Below are positions 10,501 to 19,063 of a DNA stretch of 64,000 nucleotides, piece by piece. How positions within the stretch are numbered: the stretch's first letter is position 1; the number at the start of each line of letters is the position of its first letter. Below the pieces are notes generated by a model. That model was not told where the DNA came from. It saw nothing but the letters and a program-made list of their open reading frames with translations, and did not search any database. This DNA is from JAGLSB01 sp023135955 (GTDB lineage Bacteria; Bacteroidota; Bacteroidia; Bacteroidales; GCA-2748055): NCBI GenBank assembly GCA_030673645.1, contig DAOVIO010000001.1, forward strand, positions 1 through 64,000. Direction: 5' to 3'. Position numbers and translations under genes: made by a program.

Positions 10501-10747
10501 TTTCCAGAATGAGGGCTTTCAGCTTTCTAAGGGCGATCAGGTTTATATGTTCTCTGATGGCTATCCGGATCAGTTTGGAGGACCTTTAGGAAAGAAATTT
10601 AAAATGGTAAGGCTGAAAAATTTGATCCGAGATATTCATGACAAGTCTATGGAAGAACAGTATAATTATGTTAAGAGTAATTTCATGCTCTGGAAAGAGG
10701 ACCTGGAGCAAGTTGATGATGTGCTATTTATGGGAATCAAAATTTAA
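7586..10747 (+). CDS. Propeller sensor with SpoIIE-type PP2C phosphatase
   Basis: The protein has 1,053 residues. The TTG start is chosen because it alone yields an intact signal sequence (hydrophobic to about TTLFSQ) and no suitable ATG exists before the first domain. Residues about 28-640 are a chain of two-component-regulator-type propeller repeats (GYLWLGTGEG, GKIWFGFNNG, GNIWFGSYGNG, GTIWIGTSRNG, DEVWIATRSNG). A Y_Y_Y domain follows at about 662-735, then one membrane helix at about 743-765 and a short coiled linker. A SpoIIE/PP2C domain from about 830 to the end shows SGDFYW, ADSTGHGVPGAFM, NDGMDI, FSDGYPDQ and VDDVLFMG, the expected metal-binding Asp pattern. It should sense an extracytoplasmic signal and dephosphorylate a cytoplasmic protein such as an anti-sigma antagonist. 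No partner kinase or antagonist is in the window. Confidence 0.85.
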   Translation: MNILKRIISILIIFLTTNTTLFSQNYRFLEFGIQEGLIDNFIYNIIQDEDGYLWLGTGEGICRYDGIEFTTEFEGDSLPVAPVKKIFKDSQGKIWFGFNNGLIAVLEKAKFKLINLEDDKLNTINDFAEDSDGKIIATTQNKGLYRISDDYSVEYFFEGLEGKLISSLCLLSDNNLLLGTFDGLFLYEFLPDGKSLLLKGRIEDIPYTNIQSILAVKKDEIYIGTADEGLYLLKIQGKDIQSFNIKKIGEDFELAYIDVKDIFVDEKENLWLSAGGEGVYRLNYAPLVGKFTSISHYSESNGLVSRYIQDIFQDIEGNIWFGSYGNGISVLKDQAFSFFNIGTQDFDNNILSILELENEYWLGSESGILITNFSESQGKVLDSKNGLPNDAITALYQDNAGTIWIGTSRNGIYKIQPGNSQVSMFNLSLNSLENNINKITGKGSEIWVATNGGVLYFNISTGRQRTYSTTDRLPHNQIQDIFIDRNDEVWIATRSNGIYNLTKGEGFAIDVKAELEFVSIIEDKQGIKWAITQGEGVFGFMDDSLIYFSSSNGLRSNYCYSIKEDSEENLWIGHRLGMSQISKERNIIKSYSVEQGIDVDFNHNAVIENDLKQLVFGTSKGLVIYDAGSDEKDTIPPKLNITSLKISDKDFDFSQPVYLPYGKHKIRIDYRGINLKNPEFVYYRYKLDGYDDWSEPVTQSYVIYSRIEDGKYNFMLQACDENGICSSDPLELIIEVKVPIWKTWGFVVTIVLLLFISVYSIIKIRERKQRKLQEFLQTSLDERTREVMVQATEIENKNRDITDSINYAQRIQASILPPIGRLQNTFSGSFVFYQPRDIVSGDFYWYDTVFNDKFVIVCADSTGHGVPGAFMSMIGTTLIKEICSRPDVKSPSQILASLDSEIQAALNQNIEAERSNDGMDIIVAEIDLKTNYLRVASAMRPIILYLDGEQVYVKGSRNSVGGRFEEDSEDKIFQNEGFQLSKGDQVYMFSDGYPDQFGGPLGKKFKMVRLKNLIRDIHDKSMEEQYNYVKSNFMLWKEDLEQVDDVLFMGIKI

Positions 10748-10788
10748 CACACCAGCACGTCAGTACAATACCACATCAACACAACATT

Positions 10789-11307
10789 CTACAAAGAATC
10801 AAGATTAATACCTGTAAATATTAATATCTCTGTAGAATCTACATTACTTTTGTTAAACTGACGGTCGATTATATGGAAAGTATAAAAAAAAGTATCGTAT
10901 TCTATTACTTTATATTCAAGATCAACGGTTATTGTTCCGGTTAAAGTCTTATTCTGACCTTCTCTCTCAATATAAGGAATCCTGAAATTAAGTGAGCTTA
11001 GATCTTCTGTTTTGATGAATTCGGAGCCTTCTTTTTCGTGCAAACTTAAGTAAAGGTTATATAGCAAACTGTCTGGGGAGTCAATCGAATCTGGTTGTTC
11101 AAGACCCAAATCACCATCCCCATCTGTAAATTCGAATTTTAATTTACCAAGTAAAATATTATTGCCAAGAGCATCGGTTGTGCCATATAAAGAGAAAGAA
11201 TGATAATTTACAGAAGGAATTTCTGGATAAGACTTTATTTCTTCGCAAGAAGCAAAAATAATTGCCAGCAAAAATATAGATAGTCCTATTTTGATTATGA
11301 AATTCAT
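10789..11307 (-). CDS. Lipoprotein of unknown function
   Basis: The 172-residue protein begins with a lipoprotein signal peptide. The lipobox IFASC places the modified Cys at about residue 21, so it should be anchored in the envelope. The rest is a predicted beta-rich domain containing FEFTDGDGDLGL, a short Asp/Gly motif often seen in small Bacteroidota lipoproteins with Ig-like folds. It is the last gene of the minus-strand group after der, with 58 bases between them. It converges on the SpoIIE sensor gene, leaving about 40 bases between the two stops and no obvious terminator hairpin. No function can be given. Confidence 0.75.
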   Translation of the reverse strand: MNFIIKIGLSIFLLAIIFASCEEIKSYPEIPSVNYHSFSLYGTTDALGNNILLGKLKFEFTDGDGDLGLEQPDSIDSPDSLLYNLYLSLHEKEGSEFIKTEDLSSLNFRIPYIEREGQNKTLTGTITVDLEYKVIEYDTFFYTFHIIDRQFNKSNVDSTEILIFTGINLDSL

Positions 11308-11365
11308 ATTTCAATAATTGATTTTTCAGAATATTCAATAAATTAAGCAAAAATTATGCTAGAGA

Positions 11366-12670
11366 TTACTTTTTTCTAAAAAAGATATGTAATGGAACAC
11401 CTGTGAATTTAAAGTTTTTCCTTAATTGATTTTCCAGATATCTCCTATAAGGGTCTTTAATATATTGTGGTAAGTTACAAAAAAAGGCAAAAGCAGGAGC
11501 ATGAGAAGGTAATTGGGTTACATATTTAATTTTTATGAATTTACCTTTTACTGCCGGCGGATGAACAGCTTCAATAGCTTCTAACATTACGCGGTTAAGT
11601 TCTGATGTAGAAATCTTTTTTCTCCTATTCTTAAAGACTTCCATAGCTGTGTCAAGAACCTTGTGAAGTCTTTGTTTCGTTATGGCCGAAGTGAATATAA
11701 CTGGAACATCATCAAAAGGCTCAATTTTCTTTCTAATCTTCGTTTCAAATATCTTTGTGGAGTGTGTATCCTTCTCTATCAAATCCCACTTATTGACAAG
11801 AATTACCACTCCTTTATGATTTCTTTCTGCAAGTCTGAAAATGTTTATATCCTGACTTTCTATACCTCTGGTTGCGTCGATAAGTAATAGGCAGACATCA
11901 GAATTTTCTATGGCTCTTACAGATCTTAATACAGAATAAAATTCAAGGTCATCGGTGACCTTTCCCTTTTTGCGAAGTCCTGCGGTATCAATCAGAAAAA
12001 AATCGTGATTATATTTTGTAAACCGTGTGTTGATAGAATCTCTTGTTGTTCCGGCAATGGGAGTTACTATATTTCTTTCTTCTTCAATAAGAGTATTAAT
12101 GAGCGACGATTTTCCAACATTTGGTCTGCCAACAATTGCAAACCGAGGAATATCAGGTTCTTCAGCTTCCTCTTCAATAGGAAAGCTTTCAACCACTTTG
12201 TCAAGTAAATCACCCGTACCGCTTCCATTTGAAGATGATATAGAAAATATTTCCCCTAAGCCAAGAGAATGAAATGCATGAACGTAAGGCCGGTTTTCGT
12301 GAGTGTCTACTTTATTTACTGCTACTATGATATTTTTAGCTCTTTTACGTAATAAAGCTGCCATTGACAGGTCAAGGTCAGTTAATCCAGTGTGCACATC
12401 AACAAGAAATATTATTGAATCAGCCTCATCTAAAGAGATCATTACCTGCCTGTTTATTTCTTCTTCAAAAACATCATCAGAATTATCAACATAACCCCCT
12501 GTATCAATAACTGTGAATTCAACACCATTCCATATAGATTTGCCATAATGCCTGTCACGAGTCACTCCGCTGGTTTCATGAACAATGGCACTTCTCGATT
12601 CGGTAAGCCTGTTAAAAAGGGTCGATTTCCCTACATTGGGGCGTCCTACAATTGCTACTATTTTTGACAT
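11366..12670 (-). CDS. der: Ribosome assembly GTPase Der (EngA)
   Basis: The protein has 434 residues, the usual length. Two GTPase domains in tandem each begin with GRPNVGKS (near residues 8 and 181) and carry DTGG or DTAG switch II motifs and NKVD or NKWD specificity motifs. A KH-like C-terminal domain follows, ending in the Lys/Arg-rich HIFFRKK. This double-GTPase layout is unique to Der, which acts in the cytoplasm in 50S subunit maturation. It lies 11 bases after era on the minus strand, consistent with a der-era-rluB operon of RNA-related genes read in the order rluB, era, der. Confidence 0.97.
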   Translation of the reverse strand: MSKIVAIVGRPNVGKSTLFNRLTESRSAIVHETSGVTRDRHYGKSIWNGVEFTVIDTGGYVDNSDDVFEEEINRQVMISLDEADSIIFLVDVHTGLTDLDLSMAALLRKRAKNIIVAVNKVDTHENRPYVHAFHSLGLGEIFSISSSNGSGTGDLLDKVVESFPIEEEAEEPDIPRFAIVGRPNVGKSSLINTLIEEERNIVTPIAGTTRDSINTRFTKYNHDFFLIDTAGLRKKGKVTDDLEFYSVLRSVRAIENSDVCLLLIDATRGIESQDINIFRLAERNHKGVVILVNKWDLIEKDTHSTKIFETKIRKKIEPFDDVPVIFTSAITKQRLHKVLDTAMEVFKNRRKKISTSELNRVMLEAIEAVHPPAVKGKFIKIKYVTQLPSHAPAFAFFCNLPQYIKDPYRRYLENQLRKNFKFTGVPLHIFFRKK

Positions 12671-12681
12671 AAATTCTTGTT

Positions 12682-13569
12682 TTAACGATAGCCGAAAGCT
12701 CGAAGATGATTCTCATTACTTCTCCAGTCTTTCTTGACTTTTACTACTATGGAAAGGAATACTTTTTTGTCAAAAAATTGTTCGAGATCTAGCCGGGCAT
12801 CTGTTCCGGTCTGTTTTAATGCAGAACCCGCTTTGCCAATCAGAATTCCCTTCTGAGTTTCACGTTCCACATAAATTACTGCCTCAATTCGTATAATTCT
12901 CGCATCCTCTTTAAATTCCGGGATTTCAATCTCAACTGAATAAGGAACCTCCTTTTTGTAATTCATGAGAATTTTTTCCCGGATAATCTCACCCGCAAAA
13001 AATCTTTCACTTTTATCACTTAACTCTTCTTTCGGGTAATATGCATCCCCCTCAGGAAGGTAGTCAAGGATTAGCTTGAATAATAAATCTAAATTGAATT
13101 TTTTAAGAGCAGACAGTGGAATTATTGTAGCATCGGGAAGAATTTCTTCCCATTTTTTGTGTAAGTCCTCCAATCTTTCCTGATTAGTGAGGTCAATTTT
13201 ATTGATAACAAGTAGAACAGGGATTTGGGCTTTTTGAATCTTGTCAAGGAAAGGATAATCCGGAGAAGGTTCATCACCGGCCTCTGTAACATAAAGTAAA
13301 ATGTCAGCATCAACAAGTGCAGTACGTGAAGCCTTAAGCATATTCTCCTGAAGCTTGTAATTCGGATCTAAAATTCCGGGAGTATCTGAATAAACAATTT
13401 GAAAATCTTCCCCGTTAACAATTCCTTGTATCCTGTGTCTTGTAGTCTGTGCCTTGGAAGTTATAATAGAAAGTTTCTCACCCACCAAAGCATTCATTAG
13501 AGTCGACTTACCAACATTGGGTTTGCCTATAATATTTACAAACCCGGCTTTATGTGCTTTGCTCTCCAT
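12682..13569 (-). CDS. era: Ribosome maturation GTPase Era
   Basis: The protein has 295 residues. The GTPase domain has GKPNVGKSTLMNAL near residue 16, the TTRHRIQG switch I segment, DTPG and NKID. A C-terminal KH domain follows, with GILIGKAGSALKQTG as the RNA-binding GxxG loop. Era binds the 3' end of 16S rRNA during 30S maturation. The start ATG shares one base with the TAA of rluB (TAATG), which implies translational coupling. Nothing unusual is seen in the catalytic motifs. Confidence 0.97.
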   Translation of the reverse strand: MESKAHKAGFVNIIGKPNVGKSTLMNALVGEKLSIITSKAQTTRHRIQGIVNGEDFQIVYSDTPGILDPNYKLQENMLKASRTALVDADILLYVTEAGDEPSPDYPFLDKIQKAQIPVLLVINKIDLTNQERLEDLHKKWEEILPDATIIPLSALKKFNLDLLFKLILDYLPEGDAYYPKEELSDKSERFFAGEIIREKILMNYKKEVPYSVEIEIPEFKEDARIIRIEAVIYVERETQKGILIGKAGSALKQTGTDARLDLEQFFDKKVFLSIVVKVKKDWRSNENHLRAFGYR

Positions 13570-14528
13570 TATCCTGATTTACTCATTTTGAGAACATTAA
13601 TTTCATTTTCTGCCAGATACCGCCATTGTCCACGTGCCAATCCTTTTTTAGTTAAACCAGCAAAATACACTCTGTCAAGTCTAGAAACTTTATAATCTAA
13701 GGTTTCAAACATCCTTCTGATAACCCTGTTCTTACCTGAGTGAATTTCAATCCCCAGTTCTGCCTTTGAATTGGGGTTAACAAAACTAAGTCCGTCGGGT
13801 TTAACAAAACCGTCTTCGAGTTCAACCCCTTCCAGCATTTTGTTAAAATCAACCTGAGTCATTGCCTGTTCAAGAAATACATGATATATTTTTTTCTGAT
13901 TATATTTTGGATGAGTGAGCTTTGATGCGAGCTCGCCATCATTTGTAAGTAACATCACTCCGGTTGTATTTCTATCGAGACGTCCTACAGGATAAATCCG
14001 TTCTTTTCCTGCGCTTTTAACCAGGTCCATTACAGTTTTTCTGCCCTCAGGGTCATCCATAGTGGTTACAAAGTCTTTCGGCTTGTTAAGCAGAACATAA
14101 AGTTTCTTTTCTGTTCTGATTCTCTCCCCATTGTATTTAACTACATCTCCAGGTTTTACCTTTACACCCATTTCGGTGATAATTACATCGTTAACCTTCA
14201 CTAAACCGGCAGCAATATATTCGTCTGCTTGTCTACGACTACAAATACCACTGTTTGAAATATATTTATTCAGTCTGACTAAGTTAACTTCTTCTTTTTT
14301 GAATGTTTTTCCTCCACCGCGAAATTCACCACTTTTTGTCAAAGATTCAAGGTCGTCAATCTTTTGGATTGAGGGTTTATCTTTTCTTTCAGAAAAAGAC
14401 TTCCTGTCATTTTGAAAGGAATTTTTGCCTTTGTATGAAGGGCTCTCTTTTTTATCCGATGAAAAAACCCTTTCAGACGATTTTTTCTCAGATTTTCTCG
14501 GCCTTCGACTTCTTTTTCCTGTGTCCAT
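13569..14528 (-). CDS. rluB: RluB-type 23S rRNA pseudouridine synthase
   Basis: The protein has 319 residues. The first 80 form a low-complexity, Lys/Ser/Arg-rich tail typical of Bacteroidota members of this family and probably disordered. An S4 RNA-binding domain follows at about 83-140 (RLNKYISNSGICSRRQADEYI). The RsuA/RluB/RluE catalytic domain then shows GRLDRNTTGVMLLTNDGELA, with Asp185 as the expected catalytic residue. The family isomerises uridine in rRNA; RluB (U2605 of 23S rRNA) is the most probable assignment, with RluE or RsuA type activity not excluded. It is the first gene of the minus-strand rluB-era-der group and is divergent from glmM. Confidence 0.88.
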   Translation of the reverse strand: MDTGKRSRRPRKSEKKSSERVFSSDKKESPSYKGKNSFQNDRKSFSERKDKPSIQKIDDLESLTKSGEFRGGGKTFKKEEVNLVRLNKYISNSGICSRRQADEYIAAGLVKVNDVIITEMGVKVKPGDVVKYNGERIRTEKKLYVLLNKPKDFVTTMDDPEGRKTVMDLVKSAGKERIYPVGRLDRNTTGVMLLTNDGELASKLTHPKYNQKKIYHVFLEQAMTQVDFNKMLEGVELEDGFVKPDGLSFVNPNSKAELGIEIHSGKNRVIRRMFETLDYKVSRLDRVYFAGLTKKGLARGQWRYLAENEINVLKMSKSG

Positions 14529-14575
14529 CTAATAAAATTTTGTGGAGATATAACTATTTGAATTAATAAAGCGCG

Positions 14576-14583
14576 CAAAAATA
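14576..14583 (-). promoter_or_regulatory. Candidate -7 element for rluB-era-der
   Basis: Read on the minus strand this is TATTTTTG, matching TAnnTTTG, about 48 bases before the rluB start. No clear -33 element is visible, so support is moderate. It would drive the minus-strand group. Confidence 0.35.
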
Positions 14584-14736
14584 CTACTTTTGAGCTTAAT
14601 TATGGTGATAATCTTTGTAAATTTGTGATTTAAATCTATTTGCAAGTTATCCTTTTTGATTTTAGCATCAAATTAAATAAAATTGAATTACTAATCTCCG
14701 ATAATTTTATATCCAAAACCTTCATAATTTTTCCCT

Positions 14737-16122
14737 ATGACATTAATTAAATCTATTTCAGGTATCAGAGGAACTATTGGTGGTAATCCTGGTGAAGGAT
14801 TAACCCCTGTCGATATTGTAAATTTCTCTGCAGCCTATGGAACGCTGATTCAGAAGAGACAAGGAAAGCAAAATATTAAAATAATTTTAGGCAGAGATGC
14901 ACGAGTATCAGGTGAATTTGTAGAAAATCTTGTAGCAAATACACTCATTGGTATGGGGGCAGAGCTGATAATCTTAGGATTCTCTACCACTCCAACAGTT
15001 GAAATTGCAGTAACTATGGAAGAAGCTGACGGTGGAATTATTCTAACAGCCAGTCATAATCCGGCTCAATGGAATGCTCTAAAATTATTAAATAGCAGAG
15101 GTGAATTTCTTTCAGCTGAGGATGGAGAAACTCTGATGAAGATTATTGATGAAGGAGATTTCAATTTTGCAGAGTTTAGTGAATTGGGTTCAATGAAAAA
15201 GGATGGCTCATTCAACAAAAAGCATATTGATTTGATAATGGATTTGGATTTGGTAAACAAGGACTTAATAGAAAAGGCAAATTTTAAGGTGGCAATTGAT
15301 TGTGTAAATTCTGTAGGAGGTATTATTATACCAGATCTATTGAGGGAACTAGGTGTATCAGAAGTTGTTGAGCTCTATACTGAACCCTCTGGAATATTCC
15401 CGCATAATCCTGAACCCTTGCCCGAAAATTTAACAGAAATATCATCGAAAGTAAAAGAAACAGGAGCTGATATTGGATTTGTTGTCGATCCTGATGTAGA
15501 TCGATTAGCAATAATAAATGAAGATGGAAGCATGTTTGGTGAAGAATATACTCTTGTTGCAATTTCAGATTATATATTAAGTAAAACTCCTGGCAATACC
15601 TGTTCAAATTTATCTTCTACAAAAGCTCTTAAAGACATTAGTGAAAATTATGGAGTTGATAATTTTAGTTCAGCAGTAGGAGAAGTAAATGTTGTTGAAA
15701 TGATGAAAAAAACTAACTGTATAATTGGCGGCGAAGGAAATGGTGGTGTAATATATCCTGAGCTGCATTATGGTAGAGATGCCTTGGTTGGTATAGCATT
15801 ATTTTTAACTCATCTGGCTGAAAGCAAACTAAAATGCTCAGAATTACGTTCTAAATATCCCGAATATGTTATTTCTAAGAATAAAATAACACTCGATCCG
15901 GGAATGAATGTTGAGAAACTGTTGTCTAATGTAAAGACCCATTATTCAAATTATAAATTAAATGATGTTGACGGCTTAAAAATAGAATTCGAAAATGGTT
16001 GGGTTCATTTGAGAAAATCAAATACTGAAGCAATTATCAGAATTTACGCTGAACATATAAATAGCAAAGAGGCCAATGCTTTAGCTGAAGAAGTTCTGCA
16101 AACGATAAAGGAATTAATATAG
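14737..16122 (+). CDS. glmM: Phosphoglucosamine mutase-type alpha-D-phosphohexomutase
   Basis: The protein has 461 residues. The phosphoserine loop is ILTASHNPAQWNALK with Ser106 as the phosphorylated residue. The metal-binding loop is DPDVDRLAI (about 250-258), the sugar-specificity loop is GGEGNGGVIYPELHYGRDA, and the C-terminal phosphate loop is RKSNTEAIIRIYAE. The enzyme interconverts glucosamine-6-phosphate and glucosamine-1-phosphate for cell-wall UDP-GlcNAc. The GEGNGG loop and the Bacteroidota context favour GlmM, but phosphomannomutase activity cannot be excluded from sequence. It is transcribed alone, divergently from rluB. Confidence 0.85.
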   Translation: MTLIKSISGIRGTIGGNPGEGLTPVDIVNFSAAYGTLIQKRQGKQNIKIILGRDARVSGEFVENLVANTLIGMGAELIILGFSTTPTVEIAVTMEEADGGIILTASHNPAQWNALKLLNSRGEFLSAEDGETLMKIIDEGDFNFAEFSELGSMKKDGSFNKKHIDLIMDLDLVNKDLIEKANFKVAIDCVNSVGGIIIPDLLRELGVSEVVELYTEPSGIFPHNPEPLPENLTEISSKVKETGADIGFVVDPDVDRLAIINEDGSMFGEEYTLVAISDYILSKTPGNTCSNLSSTKALKDISENYGVDNFSSAVGEVNVVEMMKKTNCIIGGEGNGGVIYPELHYGRDALVGIALFLTHLAESKLKCSELRSKYPEYVISKNKITLDPGMNVEKLLSNVKTHYSNYKLNDVDGLKIEFENGWVHLRKSNTEAIIRIYAEHINSKEANALAEEVLQTIKELI

Positions 16123-16328
16123 ACCCAGGTTTATGCCCCTCGAGATTAATAAAATATATATATTATTACAAAAATAAAGCAAATTTTGGCGGAGCAAATT
16201 TTAAGACCGAATCAGACTAAAATTGATTCGGCTCTAATAATTATTACGCTAATATTTATCATGAATAATTTAGAAACTATTCTTGAGCTTAAATAAAGAA
16301 CGGAAGAATTTATAAATTAAATCAGTCT

Positions 16329-17717
16329 ATGAAGAAACGTATTCTTATTCCGCTTATAATCATTGCTGTTGTAGTTATTTCAATTATTATTTATTCTGCT
16401 ACATCAGATACTGAAGCAAAAGTCAGACTTACAACAGATGTGATAAAGGGTGATTTTGAAATACTTGTTACTGTAACAGGTGAACTACAAGCCGAAAACT
16501 CTGTAGAAATAAGAGCCCCCGCTGAATTACGCTCACGGAATCTAAGGATGAGATCCATCAAGATTCAAGATCTCGTACTTGAAGGTACGGTTGTCGATTC
16601 GGGCGATTGGGTTGCTACACTCGATAAGTCGGAATCCGATAATACCCTAAAAGATATATTGGATGAATTGGAGAAAGACCAATCTGTATTTACCAAGACA
16701 AAGCTTGATACTACAATACAACTTAGGCAACTAAGGGATGAATTAATTAATCTTGCATTCAATATGGAAGAATCAAAAATTGCACTTGAACAATCGCAAT
16801 TTGAACCTCCCGCTACGATTCGTCAGGCTCAGATAAATCTCGATAAAGCTAATCGAGCTTATAATCAGGCAAATGAAAATTACTCACTTAAAGAGCAGCA
16901 AGCAAAGGCAAATATGACTGAGGTTAGCATAAATCTGGATAGGCAAGAACGAACCCGTGTGGAAATGATAAATGTTTTGGAGAAATTTGACATATATGCC
17001 CCGGCACCCGGTATGGTTATTTATAAGAAAGATTGGAGCGGGGCGAAAAGAACAATAGGTTCCGAGATAAGCACCTGGGATCTGACTGTAGCAACTTTAC
17101 CCGATTTGTCGACACTTGTATCTATTACTTATGTGAATGAAATTGATATATCCAAGATAAAAGTTGGACAAGACGTAAGAGTTGGTGTAGATGCATTTCC
17201 TGATATGGAATTTACTGGTACAATAAAAAGTGTGGCCAATATTGGAGAACAGCTTCCAAATACTGATGCAAAAGTGTTTGAGGTAATAATAAGACTTAAT
17301 GCAAGCGATCCGATTCTTAGACCTTCAATGACCACCAGTAACACAATTATTACAAGTACTCTTCCTGAGGTTTTATATATTCCTCTGGAAGCATTGCACT
17401 CAAACGATAGCCTGAGTTTTGTTTATTGTAAAAATCAAACCAGGCAAATTGTTGTACCGGGATTGACAAATGAAAATTCAGTAATAATAGAACACGGGCT
17501 TGAAGAGGATCAACAAATCTATCTGAATATTCCTGATGAGCCTGAAAACTTAAAGTTTCAGGGTCATGAATTAATTGAGATTATTAAGGAGAAAAAAGCT
17601 GAAGAAGAACGTCGTAAGGCCGAATTACTCGAGGAACAAAAAAAGAAAATGGACTCTATGAAGAATCCGGGATCCAGGCGGGGTAATTTTCATGCGCCAA
17701 ATAGAAGACAAGACTAA
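16329..17717 (+). CDS. Periplasmic adaptor (membrane fusion protein) of a MacA-like exporter
   Basis: The protein has 462 residues, with one N-terminal membrane anchor (residues 5-25). Next come a split lipoyl/barrel-sandwich region (GDFEILVTVTGELQAEN and YAPAPGMVIYK) and a coiled-coil hairpin rich in Gln, Glu and Lys at about 110-215 between the halves. A beta-barrel domain follows (about 255-345), then a charged C-terminal tail rich in Lys and Glu. This is the layout of HlyD/MacA adaptors, which bridge an inner-membrane transporter and a TolC channel. Its last base is also the first base of the permease gene, so the two are coupled. It is the first gene of a three-gene export operon. Confidence 0.88.
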   Translation: MKKRILIPLIIIAVVVISIIIYSATSDTEAKVRLTTDVIKGDFEILVTVTGELQAENSVEIRAPAELRSRNLRMRSIKIQDLVLEGTVVDSGDWVATLDKSESDNTLKDILDELEKDQSVFTKTKLDTTIQLRQLRDELINLAFNMEESKIALEQSQFEPPATIRQAQINLDKANRAYNQANENYSLKEQQAKANMTEVSINLDRQERTRVEMINVLEKFDIYAPAPGMVIYKKDWSGAKRTIGSEISTWDLTVATLPDLSTLVSITYVNEIDISKIKVGQDVRVGVDAFPDMEFTGTIKSVANIGEQLPNTDAKVFEVIIRLNASDPILRPSMTTSNTIITSTLPEVLYIPLEALHSNDSLSFVYCKNQTRQIVVPGLTNENSVIIEHGLEEDQQIYLNIPDEPENLKFQGHELIEIIKEKKAEEERRKAELLEEQKKKMDSMKNPGSRRGNFHAPNRRQD

Positions 17718-19063
17718 TGGGAAGGTATTTTCATGACATAGTTATTGCTTTTGAGTCTATATTAGCTAACAAGCTTAGATCCTTTTTGACTGCTCTTGGA
17801 ATTATTTTTGGAGTTGGTGCAGTAATTAGCATGCTTGCCATTGGTAAAGGAGCTCAGCAGGAAATTCTTGAGCAAATTAAAATGGTAGGAGTAAATAATA
17901 TAATGATAACTCCTATTGTAAACCCAGGTTCAGCTAGTGGTGAAGAAGAAGATAATGGGAAGCAGAAATCTAAATTTTCTCCCGGACTTACTTTGAAAGA
18001 TGTTGAGGCCATTAATGAAATACTTCCTACCGTAAACAAGATTAGTCCGGAAATTTCCCTTAATTCTTATGTAGTTCAAAACGGTAAACGTGCAACTGCT
18101 AAATTAATTGGAGTTTCAAATGAGTATTTTGAAATTTTCAATTTGCAATTGGCCAGTGGGTATGTTTTCAACGATATTCATGAAGAAAATGGGATTCCGG
18201 TAGGTATTATAGGAGCAAATATAGCTCAGACTTTTTTTTCAGGAGAAAATCCGGTTGGAAAGTATATCAAATTTGATAAGGTCTGGTTAAGAATTGTCGG
18301 AGTATTGGAAAGAAATAATGTAAAAATTACTGGTTTTGAGAATACAGGGATTAATGTGATGAATGATAATATATATGTGCCGGTAAAAACCATGCTTCTA
18401 CGTTATCAGAATAGAGCCCTTATAGCAACTCGCAAAGCTCCTGCATCTGTAAGAATGGGGCATTTCTTTTTCGCTATGAGTACTAAACCAGCAGAAAATA
18501 CTCAGGGCAATTATCATCAGCTTGATCGTATCATTGTCCAGGTACATGAATCATATGAGCTTAGTCCTTCAACAAAAATTCTAAGTAGATTGCTTCTTAG
18601 AAGGCATCAGGAAGTCGAAGACTTTGAAATAACAGTCCCCGAGCTTTTATTGAAGCAGGAGCAAAGAACAAAAGATATCTTTAATATAGTGTTAGGAGCC
18701 ATTGCCAGCATATCGTTGTTGGTAGGGGGTATTGGGATTATGAATATCATGTTTGCTTCTGTTATGGAAAGGATAAAAGAAATTGGTACCAGGCTCGCCA
18801 TAGGAGCAAAGAAAAACGATATAATTGCTCAATTTTTGGCTGAGGCAGTCCTCATTAGTATTACAGGCGGATTATTAGGTGTTGTTTTGGGGATAGTTTC
18901 TGCAAAACTAATTACGCAGTTTTCCGATATCCAAACACTTATTTCACCCTTTTCTGTATTAATTGCATTTGTCGTTTCTGCTTCTGTGGGTATAATATTC
19001 GGTTATTCTCCAGCTAAACGCGCATCTGAAAAAGACCCTATTGAATCAATTCGTTATGAGTAA
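17717..19063 (+). CDS. MacB/FtsX-type ABC transporter permease
   Basis: The protein has 448 residues. An N-terminal helix and MacB periplasmic core (LRSFLTALGIIFGVGAVISM, then a long soluble domain to about residue 320) precede three C-terminal helices with SVMERIKEIGTRLAIGAKKNDI, the FtsX-domain signature. Full-length MacB has an N-terminal ATPase; this protein has none and starts directly at the first helix, so it needs a separate ATPase. Together with the adaptor upstream and the TolC-type channel downstream it forms a tripartite exporter, perhaps for a drug, lipid or peptide. It overlaps the next gene by 8 bases. Confidence 0.9.
   Translation: MGRYFHDIVIAFESILANKLRSFLTALGIIFGVGAVISMLAIGKGAQQEILEQIKMVGVNNIMITPIVNPGSASGEEEDNGKQKSKFSPGLTLKDVEAINEILPTVNKISPEISLNSYVVQNGKRATAKLIGVSNEYFEIFNLQLASGYVFNDIHEENGIPVGIIGANIAQTFFSGENPVGKYIKFDKVWLRIVGVLERNNVKITGFENTGINVMNDNIYVPVKTMLLRYQNRALIATRKAPASVRMGHFFFAMSTKPAENTQGNYHQLDRIIVQVHESYELSPSTKILSRLLLRRHQEVEDFEITVPELLLKQEQRTKDIFNIVLGAIASISLLVGGIGIMNIMFASVMERIKEIGTRLAIGAKKNDIIAQFLAEAVLISITGGLLGVVLGIVSAKLITQFSDIQTLISPFSVLIAFVVSASVGIIFGYSPAKRASEKDPIESIRYE

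Noticed and set aside
16207..16231. Hairpin CCGAATC/GATTCGG after glmM as a terminator
   Set aside because: The stem is real but no T run follows and it lies 85 bases after the stop; left unassigned.
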